Positions 59,443 to 64,000 of a stretch of DNA of 64,000 bases are shown in pieces. The notes beneath the pieces were generated by a model. That model made no database searches. It saw only the letters and a program-made list of their open reading frames with translations, and was not told where the DNA came from. The stretch is from Gemmatimonadaceae bacterium (GTDB taxonomy: Bacteria; Gemmatimonadota; Gemmatimonadetes; Gemmatimonadales; Gemmatimonadaceae), in contig JAICWO010000002.1 in NCBI GenBank assembly GCA_025934775.1, positions 1 through 64,000 of the forward strand. Direction: 5' to 3'. Within the stretch, counting starts at the first letter, position 1. Every line of letters begins with the position of its first letter. The position numbers were made by a program, and so were the translations under genes.

Positions 59443-61487
59443 GCGCGCTCGCGGCACTCCGGCGAGTTCGCCTGATCCTGGCGTCTGGCGTGATCGTGCG
59501 CGCGATCGCGTGGGGGCTCGCCGCCGCGGGAACGCTCCTCATCGGCGCCGTGCTCGCCGACATTGCGGCGCCGCTCGCGCTCGGGGTTCGCGAGGCGCTC
59601 CTCTGGATAGCCGGCGCGAGCGGGCTGTGTGTGGCATTCGCGCTCGCGGTGCGCGATCGCGCCGTACTCTCGGCGCGCGACGTCGCACTCTGGATCGAGG
59701 AGCGCGAGCCGGCGCTTCGCTTCCGCCTGATCTCGGCCGTCGAGCTCGGAGACCCGCGGCTCGCTCGCGACGTGGCGCCGCGGAGATGGCCCGTGCTCGC
59801 GATGCGCCGTACCGGCCGAGCGCTCGCGACGCCGGCGCTGATCGTGGCGGTGATCGGCGCGCTGCTCGTGCTCTTGCCGGCCGGCGCGGTGGCGCGAGTG
59901 CGAGGCCCGCGTGCCGGCGATTCTCTCGAGCGCGCGGGGGTACGCTCGTCCGGCGCGAGCCGGCTCGAGCCGCTCGTCGCACTGGTGATCGCGCCGGCGT
60001 ATGCGCACGCCGCACCGCGATCGATCGACAATCCGGCCACGATTCGTGCCCTCGTCGGAAGCGAGATCGTATTGCGCGGCCGCGGCGCGGCGGCCGGCAT
60101 CTTCGCCCGGATCGGGAACGATTCCGTGTCCGCCGCATCCGATTCGGCGGATCGCTGGTCGATCGCGGCGCGCGCGCCGGTCACGCCCGCCGCCATCGAG
60201 TTGGTCGATCGCGGCTATGAGAAAATCATCACGAGCGAACCAATCCACGACGCGCCTCCGGTCGTGACGCTCGCCTCGCCCGCGCGCGACACCGTGCTGC
60301 GCGTGGCGCGCGGTCGGCTCTCGCTCGCTGCCACGGCCAGCGACGACATCGCTCTGGAGAGCGTCTGGTTCGAGTTGATCGTCAGCTCGGGCGAGGGCGA
60401 GACGTTCACGTTTCGCTCCGCCGAGCTGCACAAGACGCCGGTGCATGGGAAGGCGTTCGATCTGAGTGGCGCGCTCTCGCTCGATTCGCTGCATCTGAAG
60501 GCGGGCGACATCCTGCACGTTCGCGCCGCCGCACGCGATGCGAACGACGTCAGCGGCCCCGGAGTCGGCTACTCGGAGACCCGGGCGATCCGCGTCGCGC
60601 GGCCGGGCGAGTACGATTCCGTCGCCCTCGATGCGGCGCCTCCCACCGACGAAGACAAGAGCATCGTGAGTGAGCGAATGCTCATCATGCTCGCGGAAGC
60701 GCTCGACCGTCAGCGGCCGACGCTCGTGCACGACTCGCTCGTTCGCGAGTCGCAATCCATCGCGGCCGATCAGAAACGGTTGCGGCGCACGGTGGGCGAC
60801 GTCGTCTTCTCCCGCCTCGGCGGATCGCCGAGTGGAGAGGAGACGGTCGGCGCCGACTCGCCGGCCCGCGCTCGCACGATGCAGGAGCTGCTCGCGCGAG
60901 CCGATTCCGCGACGTCGCGCGCGATCGACCCGACCGATTTCGGCGGCGGTGAAGCACCGGTGATTGCGGTGAACACGCCGCTGCTCGAGGCATACAACGC
61001 GATGTGGGATGCCGGCGGCGCGCTCGAGATCGGCGAGCCTGGACGCGCGCTGCCGTTCATGCGGCGTGCGCTGGCCGCGATCGAGCGTGCGCGGCAGGCC
61101 GAACGTGTGTACCTGCACGGGCGAGCGCCGCAGATCGTCGTCGACGTCGGGCGCGCGCGACTGCAGGGGAAGGACAAGGGTAGCTCGAGCACGCGGCGCC
61201 CGCTCACCGCGTCCGACAGCGCCGCACAGACGCGGGAGCTTCGGTTCGCGCGCGCCATGGAGATGCTCGACCGCGCGCGCCCGGCCGCGATCGACTCGCT
61301 GCTGCTCCTCCGCATCGACGCGCTCTCGTCGGCGCCGGAGCTCGCGGCGGCCTTGCGCGACGCGACTACGGCACTGCGGGGCGACGAGGCACGCGCGGCG
61401 GCGACGGCGCTCGCACGAGCACGTCGGGCGCTCGGCGGCATCCCGGTCGCGCGCGATTCGCTCAGCCGGTGGGGTGTGGTGCCGTGA
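59439..61487 (+). CDS. DUF4175-like membrane protein
   Basis: N-terminal TMs, WIEEREPALRFRLISAVEL, long periplasmic-type region; ATGA overlap. Confidence 0.75.
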   Translation: MSALAALRRVRLILASGVIVRAIAWGLAAAGTLLIGAVLADIAAPLALGVREALLWIAGASGLCVAFALAVRDRAVLSARDVALWIEEREPALRFRLISAVELGDPRLARDVAPRRWPVLAMRRTGRALATPALIVAVIGALLVLLPAGAVARVRGPRAGDSLERAGVRSSGASRLEPLVALVIAPAYAHAAPRSIDNPATIRALVGSEIVLRGRGAAAGIFARIGNDSVSAASDSADRWSIAARAPVTPAAIELVDRGYEKIITSEPIHDAPPVVTLASPARDTVLRVARGRLSLAATASDDIALESVWFELIVSSGEGETFTFRSAELHKTPVHGKAFDLSGALSLDSLHLKAGDILHVRAAARDANDVSGPGVGYSETRAIRVARPGEYDSVALDAAPPTDEDKSIVSERMLIMLAEALDRQRPTLVHDSLVRESQSIAADQKRLRRTVGDVVFSRLGGSPSGEETVGADSPARARTMQELLARADSATSRAIDPTDFGGGEAPVIAVNTPLLEAYNAMWDAGGALEIGEPGRALPFMRRALAAIERARQAERVYLHGRAPQIVVDVGRARLQGKDKGSSSTRRPLTASDSAAQTRELRFARAMEMLDRARPAAIDSLLLLRIDALSSAPELAAALRDATTALRGDEARAAATALARARRALGGIPVARDSLSRWGVVP

Positions 61488-62095
61488 TCGAGGAATTCGT
61501 GTTCGCCACGGCCCAGTACGAGTCCGGTGATTGGGACAGCGCGCCGTTCGTGCCCGCGAACATCATCGATACCATCGCACGCTACACGGAAATCCCCGTG
61601 GCGCCGATCGGGGTCGTGGCGCCGCTCTCGGAGGAGCGCATGCTGCGCTACCCGCTGCTCTATCTCACCGGGCATCTCCCGGTGCGATTCAACGCCGCCG
61701 AGCAGCGCAACGTGCGGCGGTTCGTGGAGCGGGGCGGCCTGCTGTTCGTGGATGACCACGACCACGACGTCGACGGCGTCTTTCACAAGTCGGCCACCGA
61801 AGAGATCGCGCGGGCGGCGGGGCCGCTCGCCGAGCTGCCGAACGACCACCCGCTCTATTCATCATTCTTTAAATTCGATGGGCCGCCGGCGACGAGCCAG
61901 GAGCTCAACGGCTGGGGCGACAATCTCGTCCACACGCACCTGCTCGCGGTGCAGCGCGAGGGCCGGATCGCGGTGCTCTACAGCAGCAAGGATTACAGCT
62001 CGGAGTGGAATTATCATCCCGAGAATAAGCGTTTTCTCGCGGTCGATAACACGCGATTCGCCGTGAACCTGGCGGTCTATGCGCTCACGGCGTAG
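61484..62095 (+). CDS. DUF4159 protein
   Basis: FVFATAQYESGDWDS…YPLLYLTGHLPVRFNAAEQRNVRRFVERGGLLFVDDHDHD. Confidence 0.85.
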   Translation: MIEEFVFATAQYESGDWDSAPFVPANIIDTIARYTEIPVAPIGVVAPLSEERMLRYPLLYLTGHLPVRFNAAEQRNVRRFVERGGLLFVDDHDHDVDGVFHKSATEEIARAAGPLAELPNDHPLYSSFFKFDGPPATSQELNGWGDNLVHTHLLAVQREGRIAVLYSSKDYSSEWNYHPENKRFLAVDNTRFAVNLAVYALTA

Positions 62096-63350
62096 TCGCC
62101 TCGAGCTCGGCTGCCGGATCGCCGCGTTCGCGCTGATCGGGTGGTTGATCGGCACGAGCCTCTTTCCGCCGCGGCCGATTCGCACCGAGCGTGCGGCCGC
62201 GGCGACGATCGCGCCGCGGCTCGCCGCGTGGACGCGCATGCCCCCCGCGAGCGAGCTCCACGTCGATCTCGACACCGTGCCCGATCCCTGGATCGTGGAC
62301 TGGCTCGCCGCGCTCCGCGCGAGCGGCCACATCGTGCGATGGAGCGGCTCGCCGTCCCCGGCGGCGATCGTCGCCGAGCCGGTCGGCGATCCGCGGGCGC
62401 ACGTTCGCGTGGGCGTCGCGTCCCCGAATGGCGCCTCGGTCGTGCTGTCGGATGACGCGGCGCTCATCGATACCATGCACGTCGCGTCGCTTGGCGCACT
62501 GGAGAGCGTACCGCTCGTCGTCGGCGCGCTGCACGCGAGCGTTGGCGGACAGTCGCTCGAGATCGCACGGCCCGCCGCCGTGCGATCGCGCGCGGTGTTC
62601 GTCGTCGGGCGCGCCAGCTGGGAAGGGAAGTACGTCGCGACGGCGCTCGAAGAGGACGGCTGGTCCGTCATCGCGCGATTCGCCGTCGCGCCTGGCGTCG
62701 AGGTGACAGAGGGCGCGCCGATGCTCGACACGAGCCGCGTCGCGGCCGTGATCGCGCTCGATAGCACCGTGAGTCGGCTTGGCGGTGCGCTCGCCGGCTA
62801 CGTGCGCGATGGCGGCGGGTTGATACTCGCCGGAACGGCGGCGAGCGCCGCGAACGTGCGCGCCGTTGCCCCGGGCGTGGTCGGCGGCCGCATCCGTCAT
62901 ATCGTGCAGCCGGCGCAGTCGATCGCGCTCGGCGCGACCGGCTTCTATCCGGTGACGTCGCTCGCGGAGAATGCGGTACCGCTCGAGCGCCGCGATGGTG
63001 TCGTCGCGGTCGCCGTGCGCCGCATCGACGCGGGACGCGTGATGCAGGTGGGCTACGACGATACGTGGCGGTGGCGCATGGCCGGCGCCGAGGGCTCGGT
63101 GGACGCGCACCGCACGTGGTGGTCGCGCGTGGTGGACGCGGTCGCGTACGTTCCGGCGAGCCCCGATCGCGCGCAACGGGCGAGCGCCCGCGCCGCGCCC
63201 GTCGCGCGACTCGTCGAGCGGCTCGGCCCACCGGCGTCGGCGAGCCGCTCGAACACGTCGGGCGGCCCGGATCGCCGTATTCTACTAACGCTCATTATGA
63301 TTTGCTTGCTGCAGGAGTGGAGCTCGCGCCGCTTGCGGGGCCTGCGATGA
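62079..63350 (+). CDS. Membrane protein of the MoxR operon (glutamine-amidotransferase-like fold suspected)
   Basis: N-terminal TM, VRDGGGLILAGTAAS, C-terminal TM; overlaps both neighbours. Confidence 0.7.
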   Translation: MRSRRSRLELGCRIAAFALIGWLIGTSLFPPRPIRTERAAAATIAPRLAAWTRMPPASELHVDLDTVPDPWIVDWLAALRASGHIVRWSGSPSPAAIVAEPVGDPRAHVRVGVASPNGASVVLSDDAALIDTMHVASLGALESVPLVVGALHASVGGQSLEIARPAAVRSRAVFVVGRASWEGKYVATALEEDGWSVIARFAVAPGVEVTEGAPMLDTSRVAAVIALDSTVSRLGGALAGYVRDGGGLILAGTAASAANVRAVAPGVVGGRIRHIVQPAQSIALGATGFYPVTSLAENAVPLERRDGVVAVAVRRIDAGRVMQVGYDDTWRWRMAGAEGSVDAHRTWWSRVVDAVAYVPASPDRAQRASARAAPVARLVERLGPPASASRSNTSGGPDRRILLTLIMICLLQEWSSRRLRGLR

Positions 63351-64000
63351 CGGTCGCGCTCATCTCGAGCGCGGAGTGCGGCCGCCACGACACCGGCTGG
63401 GGGCACCCGGAGCACGTCGGCCGGCTGCGCGCCATTCCGTCCGCGCTGCGCCAGGACCCGGAGCTTCTCGCGCGTCTCGTCCACGTCGAGGCACGCCACG
63501 CCGAGGTCGACGAGCTCGCGCTGGCGCACGATCGCGGATATGTCGAGCGCGTGCGGTCGATGGCTGCCGCGGGCGGCGGCCGCCTCGATGCGGACACCGT
63601 GACGAGCGAGGGCTCGTGGGATGCGGCGACCGCCTCGGCGGGCGCAGTGCTCGACGCGATCGACTTCGCGCTCGGCGCCGGCCCGCGTCGGAGCTTTAGC
63701 GCGGTGCGGCCGCCGGGCCACCACGCGCTCCGCGATCGCGCCATGGGGTTCTGCCTCTTCGGCAACGTCGCGATTGGAGCGCATTACGCGCGTGCGCGAT
63801 ACGGCATCCAGCGTGTGCTCATCGTCGATTGGGACGTCCACCATGGGAACGGTACGCAGGCGCTCGTCGAAGAGGAGCCGGACATGCACTTCGTCTCGAT
63901 GCACCAGTGGCCGTGGTATCCGGGCACCGGCGCCGCGGAGGATCGTGGTGCGCATCACAACGTGTGGAACGTCCCGATGCGCGCCGCGCTCCCACCGGAG
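63347..64000 (+). CDS. Histone deacetylase-family (class II-like) protein, truncated by window end
   Basis: RPPGHHALRDRAMGFCLFGNVAIGAHYA, VLIVDWDVHHGNGTQ. Confidence 0.95.
   Translation, partial: MTVALISSAECGRHDTGWGHPEHVGRLRAIPSALRQDPELLARLVHVEARHAEVDELALAHDRGYVERVRSMAAAGGGRLDADTVTSEGSWDAATASAGAVLDAIDFALGAGPRRSFSAVRPPGHHALRDRAMGFCLFGNVAIGAHYARARYGIQRVLIVDWDVHHGNGTQALVEEEPDMHFVSMHQWPWYPGTGAAEDRGAHHNVWNVPMRAALPPE

Noticed and set aside
58128-61118. 996-aa minus-strand ORF
   Set aside because: Antisense to the BatA-like/DUF4175 operon; low-complexity Arg/Ala composition.

Overview
GC-rich (~65-70%) bacterial chromosomal segment, probably Gemmatimonadota-like by gene content and style (inference, not tested). 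Bases 1..~240 look foreign: two minus-strand actinobacterial-style partial genes abut an N-terminally truncated rpsJ. Then follows an S10-spc ribosomal operon (rplC, D, W, B, rpsS, rplV, rpsC, rplP, rpmC, rpsQ, rplN, X, E, rpsN-Zn, rpsH, rplF, R, rpsE, rpmD, rplO, secY, adk, map). Downstream are mostly metabolic, signalling and peptidase genes: M14/M28/M3/P1 peptidases, GH20, YciI-ECF42 sigma pair, amidohydrolase, GMC oxidoreductase cluster plus SSS transporter, FTCD, suhB, trpS, MgtC, pilT, DapA-like, purA, YpdA, VapBC-like TA, glyS, PQQ enzyme, LytS/LytTR pair, TPR-GGDEF and GAF-HK. The window ends in a tightly overlapped operon: ubiquitin-like protein, MoxR, DUF58, BatA-like, DUF4175, DUF4159, HDAC-like. 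Best leads: (1) a 541-bp element in which a lone GxxExxY/PD-(D/E)XK gene is exactly bracketed by 59-bp inverted repeats (49/59 identical); (2) a ubiquitin-fold small protein in a MoxR/DUF58/HDAC operon; (3) short AT-rich rare-codon islands recurring inside otherwise GC-rich genes; (4) an RGG-box N-terminal extension on ribosomal protein S5 plus other low-complexity ribosomal protein tails; (5) two families of intergenic inverted repeats, some within the ribosomal operon; (6) a chimeric-looking left edge. All calls come from reading the sequence; no searches were run.
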